DNA from: RYN-428 sp035551995 | Lineage (GTDB): Bacteria > Planctomycetota > Phycisphaerae > Tepidisphaerales > Tepidisphaeraceae | Assembly: GCA_035551995.1 (NCBI GenBank) | Contig: DASZME010000046.1 | Location: 1 to 39,187, forward strand | DNA length: 39,187 nucleotides | Direction of reading: 5' to 3' | Part shown: one piece after another, positions 18,301-26,795 of the stretch | Numbering within the stretch: position 1 is the stretch's first letter | Layout of the letters: each line of letters begins with the position of its first letter | Notes under the pieces: generated by a model | Told to the model about the DNA's origin: nothing | The model's database searches: none | Seen by the model: only the letters and a program-made list of their open reading frames with translations | Translations under genes and position numbers: made by a program

Positions 18301-19541
18301 AAATCGGAGTCGGCCTGATCCATCTCGGCGACGTTGTGCGGGATGAAATAATCGACCACCTTGAGACCCCAGCCGTTGGGACCCTGATGCGTCGACGAGG
18401 TGGAGGGATCGACGGCGGCCTTGATGACCGCTTCGTCGTAGTCGGCATCGACGGGGAATCCGGAAGCGTCGAGCGTCGGTTCGCCATAGCCGCCGGCGAC
18501 ATAACCGTTGCCGGTCATGAAATAGAACCCGCTGCCGTCGGGGTCGAACGCGAGCCCGCCGCCCCCTTCCCAGACGCCCGTAAGCCCTTCGTTAGGCGCG
18601 GTATTCAATACGCCGCTCAACTTGAATCCGGAGGTGGCGACGTTGGAAACATTGACCGAGATGACCCATCCGTGGTATGGGCCGATGTCGGAGTTCGAGG
18701 CGGTGGCGATATAGACGTTGCCGTCGACCAGGTTCAGCGCGACGCGCTGATTGGAGCGAAGGGCATTGTACTGCACCACCATTTTTCCGGTTCCGAGGTA
18801 CGGATCGACGATGGCTCCGTTGCCTTTGCCGTAGGTCCAAATCTGCGTGTTGTTGGTGTTGGTTCCGGTGGTCGCGCCGAGGAGGTAGGGGGTGTTGACG
18901 TCGGTTCCGTCGGCGATGCGAATTCCATGAAGCCGCTGGGCGATGTAGGTTTTGCCGCCGATCACTTCCTTGGTTTCGGCGACCACGTAGAGGGTGCCGG
19001 TGTTGGGATCGATGATCGGCGTGCTGGTGATGCCGAGCGTGGAACCGAGGTTGGGGGAACTGACGTCCGAGGAGGTCACGATCTTGATCGAAGTGGCGCC
19101 CAAGGTATTGTTGATGTCTCCGCCGCTGTTGCTTGCATTGCAGAAATTGCGTTTCCAGAGGATCTGCCCGTTGTCGGCGTCGATGGCGTAGACCGAATCG
19201 TTTTCGGTGGCGACAAAAGCGACGTTATGGACGCCCGATACGCCGGAGGTGGTGTTCACGCCGCCGGCGATGGTTACGCCGGCGTCGATCAGCGGCTGGC
19301 CAAATTCGGCGCCGTCCACCGCGACGCTGAAGAGTTTACCGAAAGAGCCCGCCTTGACGTTGGCGGGCGTGAGTTGGATTTCGGTGCTGTCGACGCCGGA
19401 TTGGGCGCCGTCGTTACGAAACGAAAGCACGCTGGAGGAGAGCAGGACGCGGGACTCCAGCTGTTCGACGATGGACGGGGGAATAAAGGCCGGGAGCGGG
19501 AATCGACGAACTTGAGCGCGAGCCGGTCGGAATGATCGCAT
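15348..19541 (-). CDS. Giant secreted LEPR-XLL protein: propeller, FnIII and lectin modules
   Basis: A 1397-residue extracellular protein. Residues 1-36 are basic and proline-rich and end in a LEPR-XLL-type motif (VEQLESRVLLS, 25-35; Ser for Pro), the N-terminal signature of large planctomycete exported proteins. About 40-610: PQQ/quinoprotein-like beta-propeller (VYAIDADNGQILWKR, then LLIAGGKDGRVFVLDRD, then KVYVGAINDLVVYGL). About 616-705: fibronectin III. About 707-930: L-type lectin-like domain (FSGGFAGTSQLTLNG, GEGFTFTLQN, IKFDLYSDSGEGTDSTG, AWVGFTASTG). About 930-1205: three further FnIII units. About 1210-1397: a concanavalin-like/DUF1349-type terminal domain (WAKAGVMFRDG, SFQWRSKAGG). 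It probably binds glycans or scaffolds surface material. The ATG has AAGGGA five bases upstream. Long open frames on the other strand are composition shadows. Confidence 0.92.
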   Translation of the reverse strand: MRSFRPARAQVRRFPLPAFIPPSIVEQLESRVLLSSSVLSFRNDGAQSGVDSTEIQLTPANVKAGSFGKLFSVAVDGAEFGQPLIDAGVTIAGGVNTTSGVSGVHNVAFVATENDSVYAIDADNGQILWKRNFCNASNSGGDINNTLGATSIKIVTSSDVSSPNLGSTLGITSTPIIDPNTGTLYVVAETKEVIGGKTYIAQRLHGIRIADGTDVNTPYLLGATTGTNTNNTQIWTYGKGNGAIVDPYLGTGKMVVQYNALRSNQRVALNLVDGNVYIATASNSDIGPYHGWVISVNVSNVATSGFKLSGVLNTAPNEGLTGVWEGGGGLAFDPDGSGFYFMTGNGYVAGGYGEPTLDASGFPVDADYDEAVIKAAVDPSTSSTHQGPNGWGLKVVDYFIPHNVAEMDQADSDFGSGAPLLLPASAGIPGHPNLLIAGGKDGRVFVLDRDHLGHYNATNDAALNSVPDGSGHMSPPDIIAGTLSTPTYFDGKLYLQAGYAGRAAAYTISSTGKLVASSQPAVANFGELPGGAVVSSNGTTNGIVWYPDHGANVLRAYDANTLSTELWDSNDVASDKVGAIEKFAEPTIADGKVYVGAINDLVVYGLKQAPTQAPSAPVLAAKALSASSINLTWTDSSAAANKPSVYLIDQSTNGGAFTQVATAPAGATSIAIGGLAALTTYSFEVAGVNSKGQGAFSDIAKATTTNQASGVDFSGGFAGTSQLTLNGKAALSAAALQLTGGAANQASSAFFTSPVGIANFTSSFTFKSNASSTSGEGFTFTLQNVAANALGSSGAGLGYGGIAKSVAIKFDLYSDSGEGTDSTGLYTDGATPTSAGSINLSSTAINFHDGDTFRVDLAYTGATLTETITDTTTNKSVAEKYTVNIAGVIGGNSAWVGFTASTGAATSTQDILAWTFSPSASTSPNAPTGLGATPATATSVNLTWTNNATNQTGYHLDRATDPAFTQNLITQTLPASPNSFTDTAAGLAPGNTFYYRLRAFNAAGDSGDTNAASVAIPDAPPTPTDASITLIKTNEIDLAWTDNAGHLATSYEIQRSTNGGVRTTVASLPPTSRDAPSGYSWNDTSVTPGNKYDYHIVAVNSSGNNDFAGANAETLTLAPVAAAGPGNNLVTLSWAAVQGAVSYNVYRATAAGAEAATPVATGITATSWQDKTAKNGTKYYYKVTAVNANASQAASLPSESARSVEVSATPGAAATGGNLFSKSVDIGAPKLPGSSSFANGVYTVTGEGIDIYNNTDQFHYDYASVTGNTTIAATVSSVQNVNSWAKAGVMFRDGAAANAAFADIVVTPGGYLSFQWRSKAGGATSKIVLSGKTAPQSVKLVRNGNVFTAYYSVKGIWTQIGGGQTIAMGATVTTGLAVTSINIYKTCTATFSNVSLG

Positions 19542-19930
19542 GGCAGTCCCTTCATGTTCAAAGCGTGTTGAATGGCCAGCGAGCAGATGACCCCATCATC
19601 GTTCATCGATGACAATCGCAGGCAGCGCGATGAGAATACCAGCAAGTTTCCCGCCTGCAACTGCGACAACTACGACAATGCAGCGAAAGCGGCCCATTTA
19701 ACCGCGACGCGGTAAATGCAATCATTTGTATCGATTATGTGGAGTGGCCGGGACGAGGTGGCGCATGCCCAGGGGTGGGCTTTCGGCCTGTTCGCACGCG
19801 CAGAGAGTTGACCGTGCCATGGCAAGCGTCGTTTTCTTGCGCAGCCGTGCGCCGTGAAGTTGCCTGAATTCGCGTAGGACTTATGATTCCGACCCGTTGA
19901 ACGCCGACGCGCGGTTGGAACAGGAGCGCA
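19542..19930. other. Intergenic stretch with a hairpin
   Basis: 389 bases between the divergent giant gene and the phosphoesterase. It should hold both promoters. A near-perfect hairpin lies at 19695-19718. No ORF here resembles a known protein. Confidence 0.45.
19695..19718. repeat. Imperfect palindrome upstream of the LEPR gene
   Basis: CATTTAACCGCG and CGCGGTAAATG pair around one A, with one bulged A in the left arm. It lies 154 bases before the giant gene's start and could be an operator or a transcript hairpin. No copy was seen elsewhere in the window. Confidence 0.45.
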
Positions 19931-20866
19931 TTGCTCGACGATTTTTCCGATTACCTGAATAACCCGCACTGGGGTCGTCAGCACGCCTGGCGCCGGGCGA
20001 TCTGGCGCACCATGGCGCGCGTCGGCCTGACCGGGACCCATGCGCTCCCGATCAACCGGCGATGGATCGACATTCAGCGACGGCCGATGCCGTTGCGAAA
20101 TCTCGATCCCGCACTGTCGGGATTGAAGCTCGTGCAGATTTCAGACTTGCATTACAGCCCCGTTGTCTGGGCGAAATATCTTGCGCAGTTCATGGACTGG
20201 ATTAACGAGCTTGAGCCGGATCTGGTCGTCGTTACCGGCGATCTCATCACCGGCGGCTATCGCTATGCCGACGGAATCGCGGAAATTCTAACGCGCCTCA
20301 CGGCCCGCCATGGCGTGATTTGTACGTTCGGCAACCACGACTACAGCATCTACGGCAAAACCTTCCCCGGCGAAAGCCGGCGGCGGGGAGACTATCTTCA
20401 GCGCAGCCTCGCCGACCGCGGACTGATCGTTTTGCGGAACGAAGCCTTTTATCTTCGGGCCGGCGACGGGCGCAAGCCGGTGGCCATCGTCGGGCTGGAC
20501 GACGAATGGTCGGGAAACATCGACGCCGACGCGGCGTTTGCCGGCGTCGATCCCGCATTGCCGGCGATCTGCCTCAATCATAATCCAGTGAACTGCCGGG
20601 AGTTGATGTCGCACGAATGGCAATGGATGCTGAGCGGGCACACGCACGGCCGCCAGGTCGGCGCCGGGACGATGGGCCGGCGGTTTTACCCGCACAAGTT
20701 TCGCCATTACACGCACGGGTACTATTCCGTCAACGGCCGGCATCTCTACGTCAACCGGGGCCTTTCCTACGGCCAGCGCGTGCTCGATTGGTGCCGGCCG
20801 GAAGTGACGGTGTTCAAGCTGGAAAGCGATCCGGCGACGCCGCCGTCAGCAGATTCGCATCGTTAA
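19931..20866 (+). CDS. Calcineurin-like metallophosphoesterase
   Basis: A 311-residue hydrolase of the calcineurin-like phosphoesterase fold, YkuE/UDP-diacylglucosamine-type subgroup by motif layout. All metal motifs are present: ISDLHYSP (D-x-H), VVTGDLITGG (GD), TFGNHDYS (GNHD), ICLNHNP and LSGHTHGRQ (GHxH). Substrate unknown; phospholipid or nucleotide-lipid esters are possible. There is no signal peptide, but an Arg/Trp-rich N terminus (residues 14-40) may touch the membrane. The start is a TTG at 19931 with CAGGAG just upstream; an in-frame TGA blocks extension. Its 3' end overlaps the convergent SDR gene by 21 bases. Confidence 0.92.
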   Translation: MLDDFSDYLNNPHWGRQHAWRRAIWRTMARVGLTGTHALPINRRWIDIQRRPMPLRNLDPALSGLKLVQISDLHYSPVVWAKYLAQFMDWINELEPDLVVVTGDLITGGYRYADGIAEILTRLTARHGVICTFGNHDYSIYGKTFPGESRRRGDYLQRSLADRGLIVLRNEAFYLRAGDGRKPVAIVGLDDEWSGNIDADAAFAGVDPALPAICLNHNPVNCRELMSHEWQWMLSGHTHGRQVGAGTMGRRFYPHKFRHYTHGYYSVNGRHLYVNRGLSYGQRVLDWCRPEVTVFKLESDPATPPSADSHR

Positions 20867-21598
20867 CCCGCCGTCGATCGAGAAGGTTTCGCCGGTGATG
20901 TAGTCGTTGGTCGCCATTTCGAGAATCAATGACGCCACCTGTTCGATCGTCCCTTCGCGGTGAAGGGGAATGCGGTTTTTCAGGTTATTCTCCTTGACCG
21001 ACTCGGGCATGGAATCGTGAAACGCGGTGCGAATTACGCCCGGCGCCACGCAGTTCACGCGGATATTGTTGTCCGCCAATTCGAACGCCAGCGCGCGAGT
21101 CAGGTGCGGGACGGCGCCCTTGACGGCCTGATAAGCGATGTTCGTGCGGATGGCGCGTTTGCCCGCCGACGATGAAATCAGCACGATCGCGCCTTCTCCT
21201 TTTTTCTTCATCGCCGGCACGACCGCCCGGCAGAGATGAAAGATCGCATGCACATGCACGTCGAACGCCGACATCCATGCTTCTTCGCCGACCTCAAAAA
21301 GTCCTCCCGGCACGGGCCCGCCCGCCGAATGAACCAGCAGATCGACCGGCCCAAGCTGCGCCGCCGTCTGTGCGACGCAAGCCCGGCAAGCTTCCGCGTC
21401 GCCCATGTCGCCGCGAATCGCGAGGACGCGCTGCCCGGTCGCTTTGAGCGTTTCCATCGTTCGCTTGGCCTCGGCATCCGACAAATCGCGCCCCACGACC
21501 GCCACCGCCGCCCCGCGCCGCGCCACGGCGATGGCCGTCGCTGCGCCGATGCCCTTGGTTCCGCCCGTGATCAAACAAACTTTACCGGCGAGTTCCAT
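20846..21598 (-). CDS. Short-chain dehydrogenase/reductase
   Basis: A 250-residue classical SDR, NAD(P)-dependent oxidoreductase with a Rossmann fold. Seen: TGGTKGIG (11-18) cofactor loop, HSAGG (90-94, the NAG position), the catalytic set S142-144, Y156 and K160 (AYQAVK), and NNIRVNCVAPGVIRTAF. A C-terminal SIDGG is typical of the FabG-like subgroup. Substrate cannot be assigned. The ATG has GGAG at a spacing of six. It is convergent and overlapping with the phosphoesterase, with no obvious operon partner. Confidence 0.94.
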   Translation of the reverse strand: MELAGKVCLITGGTKGIGAATAIAVARRGAAVAVVGRDLSDAEAKRTMETLKATGQRVLAIRGDMGDAEACRACVAQTAAQLGPVDLLVHSAGGPVPGGLFEVGEEAWMSAFDVHVHAIFHLCRAVVPAMKKKGEGAIVLISSSAGKRAIRTNIAYQAVKGAVPHLTRALAFELADNNIRVNCVAPGVIRTAFHDSMPESVKENNLKNRIPLHREGTIEQVASLILEMATNDYITGETFSIDGGLTMRIC

Positions 21599-21670
21599 CT
21601 GTGCTCCTTCTATTGCCGAAGTACGCGAACCCCAATGGATTCCATACTATCCGCTTACCACCTTTGATGT

Positions 21671-21886
21671 ATGATGTCGAACATGATTCGCATCCTCGGA
21701 CTTGTCGTTCTTGTCGTCGGTATCGCGCTGGTGGTCATCGGAATGAACGCTTCTCATTCCCTGGCCGATCAAGTGAGCAACACGTTCACCGGCCGATTCA
21801 CCCAGGTCACCACCTGGTATATCGTCGGCGGATTGGCCGCCGGAGCGCTTGGGGTCGGGATGTTGGCGATGGGCGGCAAGAAGTAA
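21671..21886 (+). CDS. Small membrane protein, DUF3185 family
   Basis: A 71-residue protein with two hydrophobic segments (MIRILGLVVLVVGIALVVIG and WYIVGGLAAGALGVGMLAMG) joined by NASHSLADQVSNTFTGRFTQ. This matches the small DUF3185 membrane family, of unknown function. The real start may be the ATG at 21683 (MIRILG) rather than 21671. Confidence 0.75.
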   Translation: MMSNMIRILGLVVLVVGIALVVIGMNASHSLADQVSNTFTGRFTQVTTWYIVGGLAAGALGVGMLAMGGKK

Positions 21887-21982
21887 AGTTTTTTCGCCGG
21901 CGCCGCTCTGCGTATAGCCTCTTTCGGCTGGAGGCGCGGTCGATTATGTTGTTGAAAACATGACTCAACCGCGGAGGCCTAT

Positions 21983-22756
21983 CTGACGCTGCGCACGCTA
22001 TCGCTGATCCTTCTTCTGACCGGCGCCTTTTTCATTTTCGCCCGGCCTCACGCGGCCGTGGCCACCAATACGCCGTGCGCCGAAACCGAAAAATCGCCAC
22101 CTGAAATGCCCGCGTTCGCCGAGGGAAATCGTATCCTTTTCCAGGGCGATTCAATCACAGACGGCAATCGCGGTCGCAGTGCCGATCCAAACCATATCCT
22201 CGGCCATGGCTATCAATTTATCATCGCCGCCAAGTTTGGCGGACGGTTGCCGGAACGACATCTGACGTTTTTCAATCGCGGCGTGAGCGGAAACACGGTG
22301 GCCGATCTCGCCAAGCGATGGGACAAGGATACGATCTCCCTCAAGCCCGACATCCTCAGCATCCTGATCGGCGTGAATGACCTGAATCGCAATGTGCCGG
22401 TCGATCAGTATGAGAAAGAGTACGATCAACTGCTGAAAGACACTCTGAGCGCATTGCCGAACGTGAGGCTCGTGTTATGTGAGCCGTTCGGACTTCCCGT
22501 CGGCGGGAAAAAGGGAAAGTGGGATGAATATCACGCCAGCCTGGTGAAGTTTCAGGCCGTCGCGGAAAAACTGGCCGACCGGTATCACGTTCCGTTCGTT
22601 CGTTTCCAGAAGGTTTTCGACGACGCCTGCAAGCGGGCCCCGGCCGACTACTGGATTTGGGACGGCGTTCATCCCACGTACAACGGACATCAACTGATGG
22701 CCGATGAATGGGAACGGACGATGGAGCGATTTCAGCCGGGAAAACCCAAACCATAA
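21983..22756 (+). CDS. Secreted SGNH/GDSL hydrolase, probable CTG start
   Basis: SGNH-fold esterase or acetyl-hydrolase. Seen: block I FQGDSITDG with the nucleophile Ser, the Gly block NRGVSGNTV, block III LIGVNDLN, and block V WDGVHPTYN with the Asp-His pair. Such enzymes deacylate glycans or lipids. The usual start would be GTG at 22058, but that cuts off an in-frame signal peptide (LTLRTLSLILLLTGAFFIF, then ARPHAAVA|TN). Upstream the frame is open to a TGA and holds no ATG, GTG or TTG; a CTG at 21983 sits five bases after GGAGG (21973-21977). So a CTG start giving 257 residues with a signal peptide is proposed. A second possibility is an error or frameshift near 21960, where an ATG opens another frame. 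Its partner downstream is a glycoside hydrolase. Confidence 0.85.
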   Translation: MTLRTLSLILLLTGAFFIFARPHAAVATNTPCAETEKSPPEMPAFAEGNRILFQGDSITDGNRGRSADPNHILGHGYQFIIAAKFGGRLPERHLTFFNRGVSGNTVADLAKRWDKDTISLKPDILSILIGVNDLNRNVPVDQYEKEYDQLLKDTLSALPNVRLVLCEPFGLPVGGKKGKWDEYHASLVKFQAVAEKLADRYHVPFVRFQKVFDDACKRAPADYWIWDGVHPTYNGHQLMADEWERTMERFQPGKPKP

Positions 22757-23006
22757 TTGCACTTTGAAACAATGGCATGCCGACGTCCGCCTGTGACCTT
22801 CCGGCGATAAACCCAATCGATGCGGGCGTACAAAAGGTCATTGGGAAACGGCGCCGAACAATCGCGCCGGCGCGCTGTATTCGATAACGTCCACCTTCGG
22901 CCAATGGCCGGCGCGGCGGATCGAGAAGGTGGGACGGCGGGTCTGGTGGACGCGGCGGATTACGATAAGGCGCCCGCCATTCGCCACATCGGAGTAGGAG
23001 CAAATC

Positions 23007-25238
23007 GTGAGCGGTGATCGCATCTTGAATCTCTTCATCGGTCTTGTCTTCGTAACCCTTTGCTCGATTGTGAGCGCCAAGGACGAACTCACGCCGCTCA
23101 AGCCGGGGTGGGTCGATCAGTTTCCCGCCGATCGCGTTCAGATCGATCCCGGCAGGCGCAATCCGTTTTTTTATGTCGGAGAGGAATTGCGTTTCCAACT
23201 TTCCGCGTCGCCCAAATTTTCCGGATCGCCGGCGGATCGGTTTGAAGTTCGAGATTATTGGGGCGAAGTCGTTGACGGCGGGTCCGTCTCCGGGCCGGCC
23301 ATTGCTCTCAAATCACGCCCGGCCGGATGGTACAAACTTTATGTGTTCGGAAAGCCGATCGCGGAGCCAAAGAAGGATTCACGAACAAAGGAAGAACAGG
23401 ATCTCGCCGGCGACGTCACGCCAAAACAACGGGATCAGGAAGCCGTCCAGCAAAAGGCCTGGCAGTATCGTCAATGGTACGGCGACTGCATCGGCGGAAT
23501 CTGTTTTGTGGTGGTGCGCGACAATCCAAATTTCCCCAAACTCCCGCCAAAGGGGAAATATCCGGAAGCGGGCATCGGCGACGAAATCATGCGCGGCGTC
23601 AGCGGAATGGGACCGCAGCGCCACTCGGCCAATGCCGCCAAACCCGAAGAAAGCATCAAGCAACTCGAAGCGGAAATCGCGCTCGACCGGGAATTGTATT
23701 TGCCTTTCGACCCCGCTCGCCATCGCGTGTTGTTTATCGCCTTCGGCAATGGCACCAAGGGCCATCTCGACGGCGTCAGGCAAATCGTCGAGCATTTCAA
23801 GAAAGACGTGAAATATTACGAGCCGAGGAATGAGCCGAACTTCGGATCCAATGGAACCGATTTCGTCAAGAACGAAATGGCCGATTTTTACAAGACCGTC
23901 AAGTCTGTCGATCCAAACCTGAAGGTCCTGGGACCGGGCACGGTAACCGTCGGCCCCGGCGGCGGGGGGCTTGGATTCATCGAAGATTTCCTGAAAGCCG
24001 GCGGCGCCGACTTCATCGACGGATTCTCGTTCCATGCCTACAACTGCATCAACGGTGACCTATGGCTCGTGCACAAATCGATGGACGCGTTCGTCGATCT
24101 GTTAAAAAAATATCACGCTGACGCCAAGGAGCTTTGGCAAACCGAACAGGGATTCTTCGCCTGCGTGTATGGCGCCTATCAGCCTCACCTCCAGGCTCGC
24201 TGGACGATGATGGAGATGATGGCGTTCGAGCAGTACGGACTGCCCAAAGAGCACAACCATCTGTGGTATGACGTGAGCCATGGCTTTTGGTCGTTTCCGA
24301 CGTGGTGGGAAAATGACGACCGCGGATTCAATCCCGCCTTGCCGCTGATGCGAGTCTATTCCGAAGAGCAGTTCGGCACGAAATTCGCCAAGTCGTATGA
24401 CTTTGGCCCCAATGGCGATAAGCTGTATATCGGCAATCTTTTCGAGGGAGACAAGAAACGGGTGGCGGCGTTCATGAGCGCCGGCAGCACGGACGGGAAA
24501 GTGGAGCTGACCGTGAAAGGCGCCGCCCCCAGGCTACATGTTGTTTCGGCCTTCGGCGTCGAATCCGACGTCCCGATTACCGGCGGACACGTCACGTTGG
24601 CGGTCCCTGAGCTTCCGGTGTATGTCGAACTTGCCGACGATCAAAACATCGAGGTGATTCCGCAGGACTTCGGGCCGAATCTCGCGCGGGCGGAAGGGGT
24701 CACGCTCGCGTCGTCGGGAACCGGAAAACACCCGGTCGATCCGAAAATCCCAAACGATATTTCCAAGCTGAATAACGGCGAAATGGAGAATTGGTATCGC
24801 ACGCAAAAACCGGTCGCGCAGCCCTGGATGGATGACACCGTGGATTTTCCCGCGTGGGTCGAACTCCGTTGGCCTAAGCCGACGGAGATTGGCCGGGTGA
24901 TCATTTACGCTCCGAATCCGTGGCAATGGCAGGGGACGCCGGTCGATTATGAATTACAGTATGACACCGGCGGGAAATGGGTAACGATCGAACATGTGAT
25001 CGAGCCGCTGAAAACATTCAGGGCGCTCACGCCGAGCACGCGCACGAAAGTAGACAGCTATTTCAGCGACCGCCATATTTTTAATCATCGCTTTGCGCCG
25101 GTGATGACCGGGAAGATTCGAATCTTGGTTCATAACACCACGTTTGGAGGCGGCGCCACCAAAGATGTCGCCGACGCCGGCGGGCAGACCGGCCCGCATC
25201 ATTTAACGCTGCGCGAGATCGAGGCGTATGCGAAGTAG
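23007..25238 (+). CDS. Secreted clan-A-type glycoside hydrolase with C-terminal binding domain
   Basis: A 743-residue exported protein. Signal peptide at 1-24 (LFIGLVFVTLCSIVSA, then KDELTPL). A small Ig-like N-terminal part (to about 120) is followed by a TIM-barrel region (about 150-480) with the acid/base motif EPRNEPN (E276) and a nucleophile motif LWQTEQGFF (E380), the two-glutamate pattern of clan GH-A families such as GH39, GH5 or GH79. A C-terminal discoidin/F5-8-like domain (about 600-743) carries PAWVELRWPKPTEIGRVIIY. The family cannot be fixed by eye. The start is a GTG at 23007 with GGAG upstream. It lies 250 bases after the SGNH gene on the same strand, and together they look like a small carbohydrate-degradation or glycan-trimming set. 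Confidence 0.85.
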   Translation: MSGDRILNLFIGLVFVTLCSIVSAKDELTPLKPGWVDQFPADRVQIDPGRRNPFFYVGEELRFQLSASPKFSGSPADRFEVRDYWGEVVDGGSVSGPAIALKSRPAGWYKLYVFGKPIAEPKKDSRTKEEQDLAGDVTPKQRDQEAVQQKAWQYRQWYGDCIGGICFVVVRDNPNFPKLPPKGKYPEAGIGDEIMRGVSGMGPQRHSANAAKPEESIKQLEAEIALDRELYLPFDPARHRVLFIAFGNGTKGHLDGVRQIVEHFKKDVKYYEPRNEPNFGSNGTDFVKNEMADFYKTVKSVDPNLKVLGPGTVTVGPGGGGLGFIEDFLKAGGADFIDGFSFHAYNCINGDLWLVHKSMDAFVDLLKKYHADAKELWQTEQGFFACVYGAYQPHLQARWTMMEMMAFEQYGLPKEHNHLWYDVSHGFWSFPTWWENDDRGFNPALPLMRVYSEEQFGTKFAKSYDFGPNGDKLYIGNLFEGDKKRVAAFMSAGSTDGKVELTVKGAAPRLHVVSAFGVESDVPITGGHVTLAVPELPVYVELADDQNIEVIPQDFGPNLARAEGVTLASSGTGKHPVDPKIPNDISKLNNGEMENWYRTQKPVAQPWMDDTVDFPAWVELRWPKPTEIGRVIIYAPNPWQWQGTPVDYELQYDTGGKWVTIEHVIEPLKTFRALTPSTRTKVDSYFSDRHIFNHRFAPVMTGKIRILVHNTTFGGGATKDVADAGGQTGPHHLTLREIEAYAK

Positions 25239-25253
25239 CGGCGCAAGGAGCGT

Positions 25254-26795
25254 TCAAACCATCTCGCCGACGTCCAGTCGATACTTGCGCATTTTCTTGT
25301 AAAGCGTGGTGCGGTTGATGTCCAACTCGGCCGCCGTCGATTGCCGATTCCAGCTGTTTCGGCGAAGGGCCGCTTCGATGATTTTGCGCTCGGGGCCTTC
25401 CAGCGCGACCTGCAGCGGCGCGGCCGTGGTATACAGTTGATCGTCTTCCAGGCGCATGACGGTTTGGCGCGAGGGCGTGAAGCTTTGGATCGTTTCGGGC
25501 AGGTCGTCAAAATCGATCTGCGGTCGCCGGCACAGGACCACCGCGCGCTCGACCGCGTTTTCCAGCTCGCGCACGTTGCCGGGCCAGTTGTAACGCTGCA
25601 TGGCGGCGAGGGCGGCGTCGGTGAATCCTAAAATCTCGCGCGACATTTCCTTGGTGAACGTCCGCAGGAAGTGATTGGAAAGCAGCGCGATGTCGCCGAG
25701 CCGCTCGCGCAGGCTCGGCAGGCGGATGTTCACCACGTTGATGCGATAATACAAATCCTGGCGAAACTTCTGCTCGGCCACCAGGGCCGCGAGATCGACG
25801 TTGCTGGCGAGGATCACCCGCACGTCCACCGTTCGCGTTTCGCTGCTTCCCAGCGGCTCGAACGATTTTTCCTGCAAGACGCGCAGCAGCTTTACCTGAA
25901 ACGCCGGCGACGCGGAGTTGATTTCATCCAGGAAGATGGTGCCGCCGTCGGCCGACATGAAGCGCCCGGCGCGTTCGGCGACGGCGCCGGTGAAGGCGCC
26001 CTTGGTGTGCCCGAAAAGCTCGGCTTCAAGAAGCGTTTCGGGAAGGGCGCCGCAGCTGACTTCGACAAACGGCTTGTCCCGGCGCGGAGAACGATGATGA
26101 ATCGCCCGGGCCAGCAACGATTTTCCGGTGCCGCTTTCCCCGGTCATCAGCGCCGTCGAACGGCTGTCCGCGACGGCGTCGACCAGATCGAAAATTTTCA
26201 ACATCTTGTGATCGTGGCCGACCACATTTTCCAGCCCGAATCGCAAATCCAGCTGCTGGCGAAGCGTCTGATTCTCAAAGAGCAAAGACTGCTGGCGGAT
26301 CGCCTTTTCGACGACGACGCGGATTTCTTCGTCGACGATCGGCTTGGTCAGATAATCAAACGCGCCGTTCTTGGTCGCTTCGACGGCGCCCCCGATTGAG
26401 CCATAGCTGGTGATGACGACGACCACGACATGCGGAAACCGCCGTCGCATGTCGCGGAGCAGGTCGATGGGGCGGGCGCCGGGAATATTCACATCGACGA
26501 GCAGAAGTTCGATCTGGCCATTTTCGAGTATGGCCATGGCTTCGTCGATACGGTCGCTGGTTTTGACGTCGTATCCTTCGCGCCGGAGAAATTGGGCGAG
26601 GGAGGAGAGGAGGATGCGGTCTTCGTCGAGCAGAAGAAGCCGCGATTTATCGGGGGTGTTTGCCTGGAGCATATCTATTGCATGGGCGCGCGGGTCCATG
26701 TTCAAAAACGCCTGGATGGTCGTCCACCGGACCGACCAAAGGTCAGATAATGTTATCGGCGTTGCGTGGCCGCAACGCGCGTCCATTTTTTGCAT
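25254..26795 (-). CDS. NtrC-type sigma-54-dependent response regulator
   Basis: A 513-residue activator. Receiver domain (about 50-165) with acidic pocket DED (57-59), phospho-acceptor D101 (LLVDVNIPG) and K150 (YLTKP). AAA+ domain with Walker A GESGTGKS (218-225), sigma-54 contact loop GAFTGA (265-270) and Walker B GGTIFLDE (283-290), then the arginine-finger region. C-terminal Fis-type helix-turn-helix (about 470-505: RQSTAAELDINRTTLYKKM). It should activate sigma-54 promoters when phosphorylated. No histidine kinase is adjacent. The first ATG is used; ATG 26699 (MDPRAHAID) is the more natural start. It is divergent from the ALDH gene. Confidence 0.94.
   Translation of the reverse strand: MQKMDARCGHATPITLSDLWSVRWTTIQAFLNMDPRAHAIDMLQANTPDKSRLLLLDEDRILLSSLAQFLRREGYDVKTSDRIDEAMAILENGQIELLLVDVNIPGARPIDLLRDMRRRFPHVVVVVITSYGSIGGAVEATKNGAFDYLTKPIVDEEIRVVVEKAIRQQSLLFENQTLRQQLDLRFGLENVVGHDHKMLKIFDLVDAVADSRSTALMTGESGTGKSLLARAIHHRSPRRDKPFVEVSCGALPETLLEAELFGHTKGAFTGAVAERAGRFMSADGGTIFLDEINSASPAFQVKLLRVLQEKSFEPLGSSETRTVDVRVILASNVDLAALVAEQKFRQDLYYRINVVNIRLPSLRERLGDIALLSNHFLRTFTKEMSREILGFTDAALAAMQRYNWPGNVRELENAVERAVVLCRRPQIDFDDLPETIQSFTPSRQTVMRLEDDQLYTTAAPLQVALEGPERKIIEAALRRNSWNRQSTAAELDINRTTLYKKMRKYRLDVGEMV

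Noticed and set aside
18336..19535. A second long plus-strand frame opposite the LEPR giant
   Set aside because: Same composition effect; no domain, no ribosome site.
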